Of a stretch of 64,000 bases of DNA, positions 46,480 to 55,767 are shown piece after piece (the first letter of the stretch is position 1; each line of letters starts with the position of its first letter). The notes beneath the pieces were generated by a model. That model did not search any database and had not been told where the DNA came from. It saw only the letters and a list, made by a program, of their open reading frames with translations. Both the position numbers and the translations under genes were made by a program. The stretch comes from Toxorhynchites rutilus septentrionalis. Its lineage: Eukaryota > Arthropoda > Insecta > Diptera > Culicidae. The stretch is taken from contig NC_073746.1 in NCBI RefSeq assembly GCF_029784135.1, positions 68,264,763 to 68,328,762 of the forward strand. The letters run 5' to 3'.

Positions 46480-47915
46480 GTTTTAGCAAGTTGGCCCACC
46501 TTAGGATATACTTCTAGGCGCCTTGATTGGATCTATCATTCGTGTCTTACACACTCAACTTAGTGTTTTCCTCTTGTTTGCGCTTCCGGATTCATTGCGT
46601 GCTACTCTGTCTTTGAATTTGTATTAATATCATATATTCTGGTTTCCACAAAACCACAAACCAATTGAACTACCATTTCAACCACAACTGGCAATGTACA
46701 TAGCAATAAATCTTACCCATAAAGGTTCAAAGAGCCCGTGTGCTATGCTGGCGTTGAGTTTACATAATCATCAAATGTTATAGATCCTCCAAGTAATTCT
46801 AAAGTTCAGATGATCATAGAGTCAATATAGTCGTTGTTAAGTCAGAGGAGACCAAGTCGCAAAATTGAAAATATCGAGTTATTGATTGTATTAGATTAAG
46901 TATTTCGTAAGCTACAAGTTAGTGCAACACCAGGCAGCCACTCGCGATAAGCAAAATGCGAGTCATCACAATATCGATCAAGCCAAGCGAGCGATCGATA
47001 AATAAACATAAACACACCACATCAACAATCATCCAGACTATAAACATAAACATCATGCCACCCAGATCGTTCCCACCAAATATGCTGAATTAGAATAAGA
47101 TTAAATATTGTAAACCATTTCATTCAGTATAAAAAGGCAGGGATAATCATTGTGAAGAACAGTTCTATGTGATCATTCAAATCTATATATATATATATAT
47201 AAAAATGGAGTGATGTCTGTCTGTCTGTCTGATTCTTATAGACTCGGAAACTACTGAACCGATCGACATGAAAATTGGTATGTAGGGGTTTTTGGGGCCG
47301 GGGAAGGTTTTCGTGATATTTTGAGACCCCTCCCCCCTCTCTAAGGTGGGGGGGGGGCTGCCATACAAATGAAACACAAATTTCTGCATTACTCGGAAAT
47401 TAACCAAGCAAACGAAACCAAAGTTGGCATGTGAAAGTTTTAGGGTGCAATAAATGTTTCTATGATGGTTAGACAGTCCTTCCCCCACTCAAAGGGGGGG
47501 CTGCCATACAAATGAAACACAAATTTCTGCATTACTCGAGAATTAATCAAGCAAATGAAACCAAATTTGGCATGTGGAGGTTTTAGGATGCAATAAATGT
47601 TTCTATGGTGTTAAGATACTCCTTCCCCCTCTCTTAGAGGGGGCTGCCGTACAAATGAAACACAAATTTTTGCATTACCCGAGAATTAATCAAGCAAATT
47701 AAACCAAATTAGGCATATGGAAACTTTAGGGTGCAATGAATGTTTCTATGGTGGTTAGATACCCCTCCCCCCTCTCTTAGGGGTGGCTGCCATACAAATG
47801 AAACACAAATTTCTGCATTACTCGAGAATTAATCGAGTAAATGGGCGGGACGAAGTTTGCCAGGTTAGATAGTAGTGAATAAAAAAGGAGCTTCACTCCG
47901 AAATTATTTTTTTTA
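46480..47915 (+). mobile_element. Possible solo LTR split by a Helitron
   Basis: GTTGGCCCACCTTAGGATAT at 46483 begins a stretch with a TATA-like core (GTATAAAAAGGCAGG near 47129) and, after the Helitron, GTGAATAAAAAAGGAGC and a T-rich end in ACA. That order (promoter, poly(A) signal, CA end) is typical of an LTR. No second LTR, primer-binding site or internal region is seen, and the TG start is not clean. Confidence 0.25.
47182..47872 (+). mobile_element. Non-autonomous Helitron with internal tandem units
   Basis: The 5' end TCTATATATATATATATA follows A. Then come a GTCTGTCTGTCTGTCTG tract (47214-47230) and four ~145-bp units carrying GCTGCCATACAAATGAAACA and CAAATTTCTGCATTACTCG. It ends GGCGGGACGAAGTTTGCCAG plus a degenerate TTAGATAG before T. 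Canonical Helitrons of this type end GGGTCAGCTAG, so the 3' end is mutated. Confidence 0.65.
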
Positions 47916-48854
47916 CATAATTTAGTCCGAAAGTTATTAACTTACATTCCACATTTATCAAATTTGTAAATCACTTGTGCGGCAGGAAATCTCATTTAGA
48001 TCTTGATACCAAAAATACCAAAGAATAATACCAAAATTGGAAAGAAATAGCTTTTAAATACCAGTATTTCATAATTTCAATACCAAAGTAACACTTTATC
48101 AGTGTTGCTTTGGTATTGGAAGTGCTCTTTTTAGTATTGGAATAATATTGTAGGACCTGATAAAAAATTGTTCTTGCATTTCAATATATAAATCTGCTCG
48201 AATGATATGAATAATTAATTGTTTTGCCATTTTTTGAACTACATATAAATACTACACGAAGCTTCGAAGGAAATCCTATTGCTCAATCATTAGAATAAGT
48301 AAAAAAAAATCATTTTAGAGACGATATCTTTTTAAGTAAAACGATTTTACAGCATCCAGTTTTCTTCCAGTTTTTTTAAGAGCAATCTTTCAGTTTTTTG
48401 AAAAATATTATTGACACCCCTGGGGTCTGGAGTGCTTCGGCGGCGTTGTTCGTCCACTTCGTAAACACTAATTATTTTATTGATTTGGTTACTACATGCT
48501 TCCAACTAGACAAGCATTTGAATAAAAATGTGTTTTTATGATTGTATGAAAGCCTCCATAATCTCCTATGATCTGAAGGAGCTACACAATTTGACTGAAA
48601 AAGCTTTGATCTTCACATCTTCTGTATTATGAAGTAATACCAAAAACCAGCAGATATATTCTAACAATTACTGCTTGCAACAGGATAAATTGAAGGGTAC
48701 GATCCAGGACAAACATCCAGAATTAGTCAATATGATAGGCGTCGTGTTTCATCCAACAACGGAAAAAATTAATGTCCTGATGTTCTTCTCAAAAGTGAAT
48801 GTCGGAAAGTCGGCCATTAAGTAGCATATTTTGGGACACCGTGAATATGCTTAA

Positions 48855-49155
48855 CCCTTTCAGGACCATAAGGTTACGGTACCTTATTAAATCAATTTAG
48901 CTATATGTTATGAATCAATAGGCACCCTAAAAACATAATTTATACTAAAAATTCAAAAAACTTTTACCTTTTTTTTTGTTAAATTTATGGCACAAATATG
49001 TCCCTATGGTCGCTATTATGTATTGCCAGTAAAAATAATAAAAAGGTACATTCCGAAATATTAAAATAAAAAAATAATTTACAATGGTTACGTGAATATT
49101 TAATTAATCCATGATTTTTGCTTGGGACATCGGCGTCCCCGTGGTCGTGAAAGGG
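48855..49155. mobile_element. piggyBac-type MITE next to tRNA-Val
   Basis: Termini CCCTTTCAGGACCA and TGGTCGTGAAAGGG form an inverted repeat flanked on both sides by TTAA (48851-48854 and 49156-49159). A CCC start and TTAA duplication are piggyBac hallmarks. Size is 301 bp, with no coding capacity. Its right end is 16 bp upstream of the tRNA gene. Confidence 0.75.
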
Positions 49156-49171
49156 TTAAATCTGCGCATGC

Positions 49172-49244
49172 GTTTCCGTAGTGTAGCGGTTATCACGTCT
49201 GCTTCACACGCAGAAGGTCCCCGGTTCGAACCCGGGCGGAAACA
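49172..49244 (+). tRNA. tRNA-Val (anticodon CAC)
   Basis: A 73-nt gene. Acceptor stem GTTTCCG pairs with CGGAAAC, with discriminator A. The anticodon arm is TCTGC-TTCACAC-GCAGA with CAC at 49205-49207. The T arm CCCGG-TTCGAAC-CCGGG is perfect. The internal A box (TAGTGTAGCGGTTATC) and B box (GGTTCGAACCC) are intact, there is no intron, and a T-run terminator follows at 49257. It decodes GUG. It looks functional. Confidence 0.95.
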
Positions 49245-49256
49245 CACAATGACAAC

Positions 49257-49261
49257 TTTTT
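49257..49261 (+). terminator. RNA polymerase III terminator
   Basis: TTTTT lies 12 nt after the tRNA-Val 3' end, followed by a second T5 run. Confidence 0.8.
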
Positions 49262-50541
49262 GTTTTTGTATTTCTATTTTTAATCATGTTTACTCTGTTT
49301 TTTAAATGAGGGGCTTAGAATGAAAGGGGTGTAAGTGATTTGATCGATTCCTCTACATCGACTCTCTCTTTTGGTCATAGCTTAGCCTCAAATACATTCC
49401 CAGCTGTATTTGACAATGTGGAAGATAGGTCAGAACCTCACCTATCAGATTCTATAGCAAACGTAAATTGGAACGTTTTTGCAATTGAGTTATTAACTAA
49501 AGAAAAAGTTGATGAAGAGAAATCGAACAAGTCACTTACACCCCTTGCATTCTAAGCCCCTCAAATTAAGTTTAAAAAACTAATGTTAGATAAGGATCAA
49601 AACACCAGTGCCGACCCTGCAAACCTTCCAAAGCAAACGTAGAAACGTAGCGATAGAGATGTCCGAGTGTCTACTAATATATTACACTTCCAACCTCGAC
49701 AAGTGGCAGCGCCAAGAAATGGACGATTTTTATGCGATATCAGTGATATATTGCCGGTGTTCGGCGGGTTACAATTGTAACAGCAGCAATGGCATCCCAC
49801 GCTTTCACTCCACCGCACCTTGCCCCCCACACACACAAAAGATATGAGATATGGGTGGCGAAAAATTTCGAAATAAATGCTCGATTGGATTATCGGGAAA
49901 GGATCGGCGAACGTGCGGATGGGTTTTGAGTGATTTATGCCGGAAAATTCGGTTCACTGGATTTATTATACAAATTTTCAATTTGAGCTGCACGATACAT
50001 TTGGCCAAGGAGTGATAGGATTCGGTGTCCGTCCCCTCCTGGTCCCTCGTCCTATATTGTGATTCATCACTTCATCCACTGCTGCTGCTGGGGCGGGGGA
50101 GAGAGTGAAACGATGCAAAAAGGTTCACAGAATGGAATCTATATCTGTGTGTAAGCGGGTATCAACACAGATGGAAGACTAGTTATTGATAACGTATTTT
50201 TTCTCGACTCGCCCAAATGGGCAGAGTCATTAGTGTGAGATTAGGAGAATTATTGCACCTTTCAAGAGGATACATGATATGAGCAGCCGACAAAGGATAA
50301 CAAATTGAATTAATGTAATCCCAAATTGATATTGGGGCGATTTGGAGCGAATTACATCGGCTCTCACCGGCCGATAAACAACTAAATTGTTAGGGATCTT
50401 TTTCTTAAGGTAATTTCAATCTCTCCTTTCGTTTCATCTATGTTTACATAATATGTATTCATTATCAGTGCCTCTTCCTCTTCAAGTGCCTCCTCATACC
50501 TCTTCAAGAGATGAACATTAGCTCGCAGCGTCGTATATATA
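49262..50541. other. No gene recognised; GC-richer 49580-50130
   Basis: Short overlapping frames on both strands have no motif support. Near 49310-49560 GAGGGGCTTAGAATG and CATTCTAAGCCCCTC form an inverted pair bounding about 250 bp, possibly an unclassified MITE (inner motif GGGTGTAAGTGA/TCACTTACACCCC). A GCTGCTGCTG run lies near 50080. Confidence 0.4.
49308..49563. mobile_element. Possible MITE with GGGGCTTAGAATG termini
   Basis: GAGGGGCTTAGAATGAAAGG at the left and CTTGCATTCTAAGCCCCTC at the right are near-perfect inverse copies. The subterminal GTGTAAGTGA and TCACTTACAC are also inverse. Nothing coding lies inside. The target duplication is unclear. Confidence 0.5.
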
Positions 50542-50695
50542 TAAAGGGTGTGTCACATCAAATTACATCACGGAAAAAACGCTGTAGAAATTTAATTTTT
50601 AGGAATTATATCTTCAGCTTTCGCTTATAATCAGATAAGAGTGTATAGATCACGTTGGCCATGCTTCACTGTCAATTTTTCGTAAATTTGGAAAA

Positions 50696-51631
50696 ATGTT
50701 GTCGAACGAAAAAGAGCGTCGTGAATTAATCATGTGCACTCATTTCGAGAATCCGGAGTTGTCACATCGGGACATCGGTAAGATGCTGGGAATCGTCCAA
50801 TCCACGGTCAGCAGAGTACTAAAACGATACTTCGAGAACCTAACCATCGACCGGAAGGTGAAGAAAGGCAAAAATGGATGCTCCGTCAGTGAAAAAGATC
50901 ACAAGCGCGTAGTTGAGCAGTTTAGACGTGATCCGAGAAGTTCGGTCCGGGATGTCGCCAATAAGCTGAATTTGTCAAGTTCATTCGTCCAGCGGACCAA
51001 GCAGCGGGAGGGCCTGCGTACATACAAGGTTCAGAAGGCTCCTAACCGCGACAAAAGGCAAAACATGGTGGGGAAGACGCGAGCCCGGAAGCTGTACACC
51101 GAAATGCTGACGAAGCCGCATTGCCTGGTAATGGACGACGAAACCTACGTCAAAGCGGACTTTCGTCAGCTGCCGGGCCTGTTGTTCTTCTCCGCAGAGG
51201 ACAAATTCAGCGTTCCGGAGGAGATTCGCAAGCAGAAACTATCCAAGTTTGCCAAAAAGTACATGGTGTGGCAAGCGATCTGCTCTTGCGGAAAGCGGAG
51301 CGCCCCCTTGGTGATGACCGGCACGGTAAACGGGCAGGTTTACCTTAAGGAGTGCCTACAGAAGCGCTTACTACCACTATTGAAGCAGCACGAGGGCCCG
51401 ACCATCTTCTGGCCGGATCTCGCTTCGTGCCACTATTCAAAGGCCGTGTTGGAGTGGTACGAAGCCAACGGGGTCACCTTCGTGCCAAAGGAAATGAACC
51501 CGCCCAACGCGCCGGAGCTTCGTCCAATAGAGAAATATTGGGCGATTATGAAGCAGGCCCTCCGGAAGAACCCAAAAGTTGTCAAATCGGAGGCAGACTT
51601 CAAGAGAAAATGGATTTCTGTTCAAAAAAAA
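50696..51631 (+). pseudogene. ITmD37E transposase, codons 1-312 (interrupted)
   Basis: It starts MLSNEKERRELIMCTHFENP and has two helix-turn-helix segments (HRDIGKMLGIVQSTVSRVLK; SVRDVANKLNLSSSFVQRTK). Catalytic motifs are VMDDETYVKADF, FWPDLASCHYSKAVLEWYEA and LRPIEKYWAIMK, with 37 residues between the second Asp and the Glu. The frame is open to 51631, where E8 begins in an A-run (VQKK). The last 26 codons are at 55556-55636. Apart from the insertion I see no stop or frameshift, so the element was probably active until E8 arrived. The enzyme would bind its own termini and cut and paste the element at TA sites. Confidence 0.9.
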
Positions 51632-51809
51632 AGACGGGTGGGTAATGTCGGAGACATAACCGGAGTGACGTAGGACTAAACAAAGGGGACAGTTTTTTCT
51701 AAACATATATTTTAAATATATCGTTTTATTTTCTTCTCCTACGTGAATACCTTCCTATCTACCTGAAATATGGATTAGTTTACTGTTTACTCTTTATGAA
51801 CATGTTGGG

Positions 51810-51825
51810 AGTTCTGAAGAGTCTT
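51810..51825 (-). promoter_or_regulatory. Decayed histone-type stem-loop
   Basis: AGTTCTGAAGAGTCTT, read on the minus strand, is a mutated version of the intact stem-loop at 53262. The flanking sequence (TTTACTCTTTATGAA, TTTGGTGTTGTGTTTTTG) is shared. Confidence 0.4.
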
Positions 51826-52616
51826 TGGTGTTGTGTTTTTGCGTTTTTTTACAAATTTTCTAATTCTTTTCTCACTGTCTTATAGTTGATTCTTGATTTT
51901 TTTCTGAAAGCTTTGTACTTATTAAATGTTTAACGCCGGTCATCTTTTTGCGTATACACATATCGTACAATCAAAATGATGGCTGTGATAGGGAATGCAT
52001 AGGTGGTCATCAGCTCATTCACTATCATATATTTCACTAGCACATTACCGTACCTTAAACTGTGGTTTCGGAGACGAATGAATTGTAAGATTTGTAGTCT
52101 CCGCAAACAAAGTAAATAAAAATGAAAAAACTGAGGTTTTGGAGACGAACTCTACGATATGTCGAGAAACAGACGAGTTATAAGCGTTCTGAAAAACCAA
52201 CAGTGAATAAAGGGCGGAGGACCTTCGGATTGAAGTCCTTTAAAATACGAACAGAGCAGCAAGAAATGCATAGCTCATCATATTGCTCCTTGGTTATGTT
52301 TCTATACAATGCAGATGTAACGTCAGTCAATTTTCAACATCAGTTATCAACCTAAGAAAGCAGTTCTTGCTACCGAGAAAATTCGTTAATGCCATCCTGC
52401 ATACAATGTGTTGTAATTTGAAGCCACTTTTGATTCGGAGACTATACATGGGTTTGTGAAAACTGAATGATTAATTTCAAAGACCTCAACCACCAATAAG
52501 TTCAAAAACAAGCATAAACTAAATAATTCAGTTCATATTATATGTCATATTATGTCACTTTAGAATGCATTGGTATTGTGAATAACTTTTAATAACTCTT
52601 CTTTGAATGGTTTAAT

Positions 52617-52632
52617 GGCCCTGAAAAGCGCC
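52617..52632 (-). promoter_or_regulatory. Histone-type stem-loop 3' of H2A fragment 1
   Basis: The minus strand reads GGCGCTTTTCAGGGCC: six-position stem with one G-G mismatch, loop TTTC. It lies about 150 nt past the H2A-like reading frame, on the same strand. Confidence 0.6.
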
Positions 52633-52786
52633 GTGTTTTACGTTCGCTGGTTTTGCCACCAAAGCAGTCTGTATAAACAAACTTTTTTCTTCTGCTACCT
52701 GCTGCCGTTTTGCGAATGCGTTTGCCACTCGCTGCAACTGCCTGTTGCTGTCTTGATGTCCACCGAACCGAATGTGTTCTGTTATG

Positions 52787-53012
52787 AATGCGGGTTTTCT
52801 TATCGTCGCGAGCAGCTTTACCAGCCAACTCGATCACTTCGGCGGCCGAAACTATATAACGCCGGCTAGGTAGACTGGTGCACTGGTACTAATTCGCTCG
52901 GCCTAGCTACCCTTGCGGAGCAATTGGCGAATACACCTACGGGGAACTGCACACTTGCACGGTTCGAGTGGGACTTTGCCTTTCCCTTAACTTGTCCTCC
53001 TTTGTCACGTCC
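52787..53012 (-). pseudogene. Histone H2A fragment 1 in E8
   Basis: Minus-strand translation gives [20 protein letters not shown], then QFPVG. After a frame change RQLLRKGS and, past a stop, AERISTSAPVYLAGVI, and after another frame change VIELAGKAARDDKKTRI. These align in order with H2A N-terminal tail, the A-G-L-x-F-P-V signature region and the histone fold up to about codon 78 of roughly 124. The initiator ATG and last third are missing. It is not translatable as H2A. Confidence 0.85.
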
Positions 53013-53261
53013 ACACGTCCACGTTGCTGCTTGTGTTGCTTTGTCGATGTGATGCGATGCGATGTTAAACGATGCCGTACAACCACACGGGTTTACGGTT
53101 TGAAAGAAAAAAGACGGGTGGGTAATGTCGGGGACATAACCGGAGTGACGTAGGACTATACACAGGGGACAGCTTTTGTTAAATATATATTTTAAATATA
53201 TTGTTTTATTTTCTTCTCCTACGTGAATAGTTTACTGTTTACTCTTTATGAATATGTTGAT

Positions 53262-53277
53262 GGTTCTGAAAAGAACC
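53262..53277 (-). promoter_or_regulatory. Perfect histone-type stem-loop 3' of H2A fragment 2
   Basis: The minus strand reads GGTTCTTTTCAGAACC, with all six stem pairs Watson-Crick and loop TTTC, the best match in the window to the consensus for replication-dependent histone mRNAs. Confidence 0.75.
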
Positions 53278-53515
53278 TTTGGTGTTGTGTTTTTGTTATC
53301 ACTCGATATTCCCATCTTGTTCGGTTAAACCTTCCTGTTTAGCTATTGCGTTTGCCACTCGCCACAGATTTCACAGTTGGAAAATTTCTTCCCATCCAGC
53401 TTGTGACATGTTGTTCAGTAAATTACATTTGATGCGACGTGCCGGAGAAACACTTTGCCACTCACTGAAACTAATTGTTGCCTTGATGAGCGCCGAACCG
53501 AAGCTGCTCTGTTCT

Positions 53516-53743
53516 TGATGCGGGTTTTCTGATTGTCGTGAGCAGCTTTGCAAGCCAACTCGAGCACTCCGACGGCCGAAACTCTATAATCGCTGTTAGG
53601 TATACTGGTGCTCCGGCACCAATCCGTTCGGCCTAGTTACCCTTGCCGAGCAATCAGTGAATGCGACCAACAGGGAACTGGAGACTTGCACGGTTCGAGT
53701 GAGACTTTGCCTTTCCCTTAACTTGTCCTCCTTTGTTACGTCC
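53516..53743 (-). pseudogene. Histone H2A fragment 2 in E8 (best preserved)
   Basis: The minus-strand reading [20 protein letters not shown] continues LQFPVGRIH, stop, LLGKGN, stop, AERIGAGAPVYLTAIIEF, then a frame change to VLELACKAAHDNQKTRI. This is H2A codons about 3-78 with two in-frame stops and one frameshift. A TATA box (53818-53824) lies about 75 bp upstream and a perfect stem-loop (53262) downstream, so the capture includes promoter, coding start and 3' processing site. It was likely copied from a host histone gene cluster. The C-terminal third is absent. Confidence 0.9.
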
Positions 53744-53817
53744 ACGATGCCGATGCCGTACAACCACACGGGTGTACGGTTTGAAAGAAAATAAGATATT
53801 TTTTTGGGGTCCGCGTG

Positions 53818-53824
53818 TTTTATA
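53818..53824 (-). promoter_or_regulatory. TATA box of the captured H2A promoter
   Basis: TATAAAA on the minus strand in the context CTAGAGTATAAAACACGCGG. The identical context recurs at 63863 in E10. Beyond it the sequence (TCACAGGATAGAGACAAATC) would be the shared region of a divergent H2A/H2B promoter. Confidence 0.65.
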
Positions 53825-53984
53825 CTCTAGCGGTACACACTCACAGGATAGAGACAAATCGACAGACTCAGCCAGAGGGGCGAGTCCAACGAGACGAACG
53901 AATGAACGTTAAAAGGGAGCGATGGCAAAAAAATACATTCATTACGATTTGTTCGCTCGTTGGATTCACATGCAGGCTAAAAAG

Positions 53985-54000
53985 GGTCCTTTTCAGGATC
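53985..54000 (+). promoter_or_regulatory. Opposite-strand histone-type stem-loop (H2B side?)
   Basis: GGTCCTTTTCAGGATC followed by ACAAAA, on the plus strand, about 160 bp past the H2A TATA box in the divergent direction. Position and strand fit the 3' end of a divergently transcribed partner (normally H2B) whose coding region has been deleted. The inverse copy at 63695-63710 has one loop change (TATTC). Confidence 0.55.
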
Positions 54001-54157
54001 ACAAAATTATCTTCAATCTAAAGAGTTTATTGTTTTGTTATCACTCGATATCCCCATCTTGTTCGGCTAAACCTTGCTGTTTAGCGATTGCATTTGCCAC
54101 TCGCCACAGCTTTCACAGTTGGAAAATTTCTTCCCATCCAGCTTGTGACATATTTTA

Positions 54158-54384
54158 CAGTAAATTACATTCAATGGCACGTCGCATTACCACCACTCAG
54201 TGTCGGATTGGAGGTAATTTTAACCTGTAATTGAACATTTGCGATGACAGTGGTACAGTGTCGACCTTCAATGTGGGGTCATAATTTGGACCCCGAACTC
54301 TATGTTTACAAAAATGTCCAACTAAATATGTCGCATTACTGGTCCGACCAATTAGCTAAATGTCGAGATAAGTGTAAATTACTG
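54158..54384. mobile_element. MITE with CAGTAAATTAC termini, copy M2 (in E8)
   Basis: Termini CAGTAAATTACA and GTAAATTACTG between TA dinucleotides. Interior landmarks are shared with M1 and M3. It sits at the corresponding position to M3 in E10. Confidence 0.75.
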
Positions 54385-54575
54385 TACTTTCAATCTAGAA
54401 GCAATTTAAGAGTTGGTGAAAATCAATAAGCTCAGAACAACTGCCAAATTCACATACTCATCATATCCTGGCAAACAAATTATGAAAAAATCAATTTGTG
54501 TTTTATTATTATTTTGGATATTGTTTTAGAAAGCATTGAACTGTATTTCCTAAACTCTTTTTTGGAAGGTTTAAT

Positions 54576-54591
54576 GGCCCTGAAAAGCGCC
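54576..54591 (-). promoter_or_regulatory. Histone-type stem-loop 3' of H2A fragment 3
   Basis: The minus strand reads GGCGCTTTTCAGGGCC, same as 52617 and 63087, including the G-G mismatch. The three copies therefore share one ancestor carrying that mutation. Confidence 0.6.
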
Positions 54592-54826
54592 TTGTTTTAT
54601 GGAATGGTTCAAATTTAGAAAACTTAGTACTCGTGGTTTTGAAAAAAACCATTTCGAACGCCCTCGATGCCGCCTTGTTCTGGATTTGCCACCAAAGCAG
54701 TGTGTATAAAGAACAAACTTTTTTCTTCTGCTACCTGATGCCGTTTTGCGATTGCGTTTGCCATTCGCCACTCGCTGCAACTGCCTGTTGTCTTGATGTC
54801 CACCGAACCGAATGTGTTCTGTTCCG

Positions 54827-55033
54827 AATGCGGGTTTTCTTATCGTCGCGAGCAGCTTTGCCAGCTAACTCGATCACTTCGGCGGCCGAAACTATATAAC
54901 GGCGGCTAGGTGGACTGGTGCACTGGTACTAACGCGCTCGGCCTAGCTACCCTTGCGGGGAACTCCAGAACGACACGGTTCGAGCGGGTTTTGCCTTTCC
55001 CTTCACTTTTCCTCCTTTGCCATGTCCAGACAT
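54827..55033 (-). pseudogene. Histone H2A fragment 3 in E8 (retains ATG)
   Basis: Starts with ATG at 55033: MSGHGKGGKVKGKAK, then a 1-base deletion relative to the E10 copy shifts the frame (ARTVSF). After an internal deletion, AERV-type and ELAGKAARDDKKTRI sequence is recognisable to codon ~78. The leader AACCAACCCAAGCAGCC before the ATG is shared with 62626-62642. Confidence 0.85.
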
Positions 55034-55555
55034 GGCTGCTTGGGTTGGTTTGTTGATGTGTTGTGATGCGAACTGATGTGGTGTACGGTTTGAATGAGAA
55101 TGATCGTTACGGCAGCGGAGCGGGGATTTTTAAGCTGACTGGCTGGCTCGAGAATTAGGCATGTGTGAGACTGCGACCAATGTTTCGTTCATTTTTTTCT
55201 TTTTCCTTTCCAATCGTGCTTCATTCTATTTCGCTGCTGCTCTGGTTGCCCGTTTTGGTCGGTACGATTTGAGGAGCACAAAATGGACCAATCAAAAATG
55301 GACACATAGTGCATTTGGACAATGCTTGATATTTCACAATTATTCAATTATTTATCTCAAGAAAAATGAAATGTTATTCGTTATGATAGATGCGTAGATA
55401 TATTTCCTATCAATTGATGCAAAAACCTTTGCGATCTATTGAGAAATGGTCGAGTTATAAGCGTTCCAAATCTTGCATTTTTTCCTACTTGTTCAGTGCC
55501 TAGATTTCCATTTCACCCCCTATATCTTCCGGTTAGACGTAGTCCTACGTCAAAA

Positions 55556-55636
55556 CTACAACCTGACGTTGTACAGAACCTTATGGACGGGGTAAAGAGG
55601 AAGGTGCGAGCATACGGGCTTGGGCTCGAAGTATGA
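55556..55636 (+). pseudogene. ITmD37E transposase, last 26 codons
   Basis: LQPDVVQNLMDGVKRKVRAY followed by GLGLEV and TGA continues the transposase frame that stops at 51631. The A-run at the junction (AAAA after the E8 palindrome) hides the exact target duplication. Confidence 0.9.
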
Positions 55637-55767
55637 ATAAAAAGAAAATGCCAAAAGTTGTTTAATAGTTTTTATTTTACTGTCTAAAATTTTCAAAAGG
55701 AATGGTCTACTGGGCGAATTTCTACAGCGTTTTTTCCGTAATGCAATTTGATGTGACACACCCTTTA

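Larger units (their letters stand above)
45036..48422. mobile_element. Non-autonomous hAT-type element with perfect 8-bp target duplication
   Basis: Left terminus CAGCGTTGCCAATGTTCCAG and right terminus ending ATTATTGACACCCCTG pair imperfectly (CAGSGKTGYCAAT). GGGTCTGG lies immediately outside both ends (45028-45035 and 48423-48430). An 8-bp duplication with CAG...CTG ends defines the hAT superfamily. Both subterminal regions are rich in CCAGTTTT/TTCCAGTTTT motifs. No transposase frame was found. The interior includes a Helitron (47182-47872). Confidence 0.75.
51633..55551 (+). mobile_element. HP-family element E8 with three histone H2A fragments
   Basis: The left end is GACGGGTG plus hairpin GGTAATGTCGGAGACATAACC (51641-51661), then GGAGTGACGTAGGACTA. 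The right end is palindrome GACGTAGTCCTACGTC (55536-55551) then AAAA. Inserted into an A-run of the ITmD37E transposase. A second left end (hairpin 53121-53141) occurs inside, but there is only one right end, so this is a partial tandem. It contains H2A fragments on the minus strand at 52787-53012, 53516-53743 and 54827-55033, each with a histone-type stem-loop, plus MITE M2. Confidence 0.8.
50544..55765 (+). mobile_element. ITmD37E-type transposon, split by E8
   Basis: Inverted termini of about 49 bp with two mismatches (AAGGGTGTGTCACATCAAAT ... ATTTGATGTGACACACCCTT) are flanked by TA (50542-50543 and 55766-55767). Without the E8 insert the element would be about 1.3 kb. The transposase has a D37E catalytic spacing, the mark of the mosquito ITmD37E family within IS630/Tc1/mariner. 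Both ends survive, so it could still be mobilised in trans, carrying E8 and its histone fragments with it. Confidence 0.85.

Noticed and set aside
53654..53857. 67-codon minus-strand frame as a functional small H2A-like gene
   Set aside because: The frame starts in promoter sequence upstream of the H2A start and ends at an in-frame stop after GRIH. The histone fold is broken by a second stop and a frameshift, so it is a pseudogene inside a transposon.
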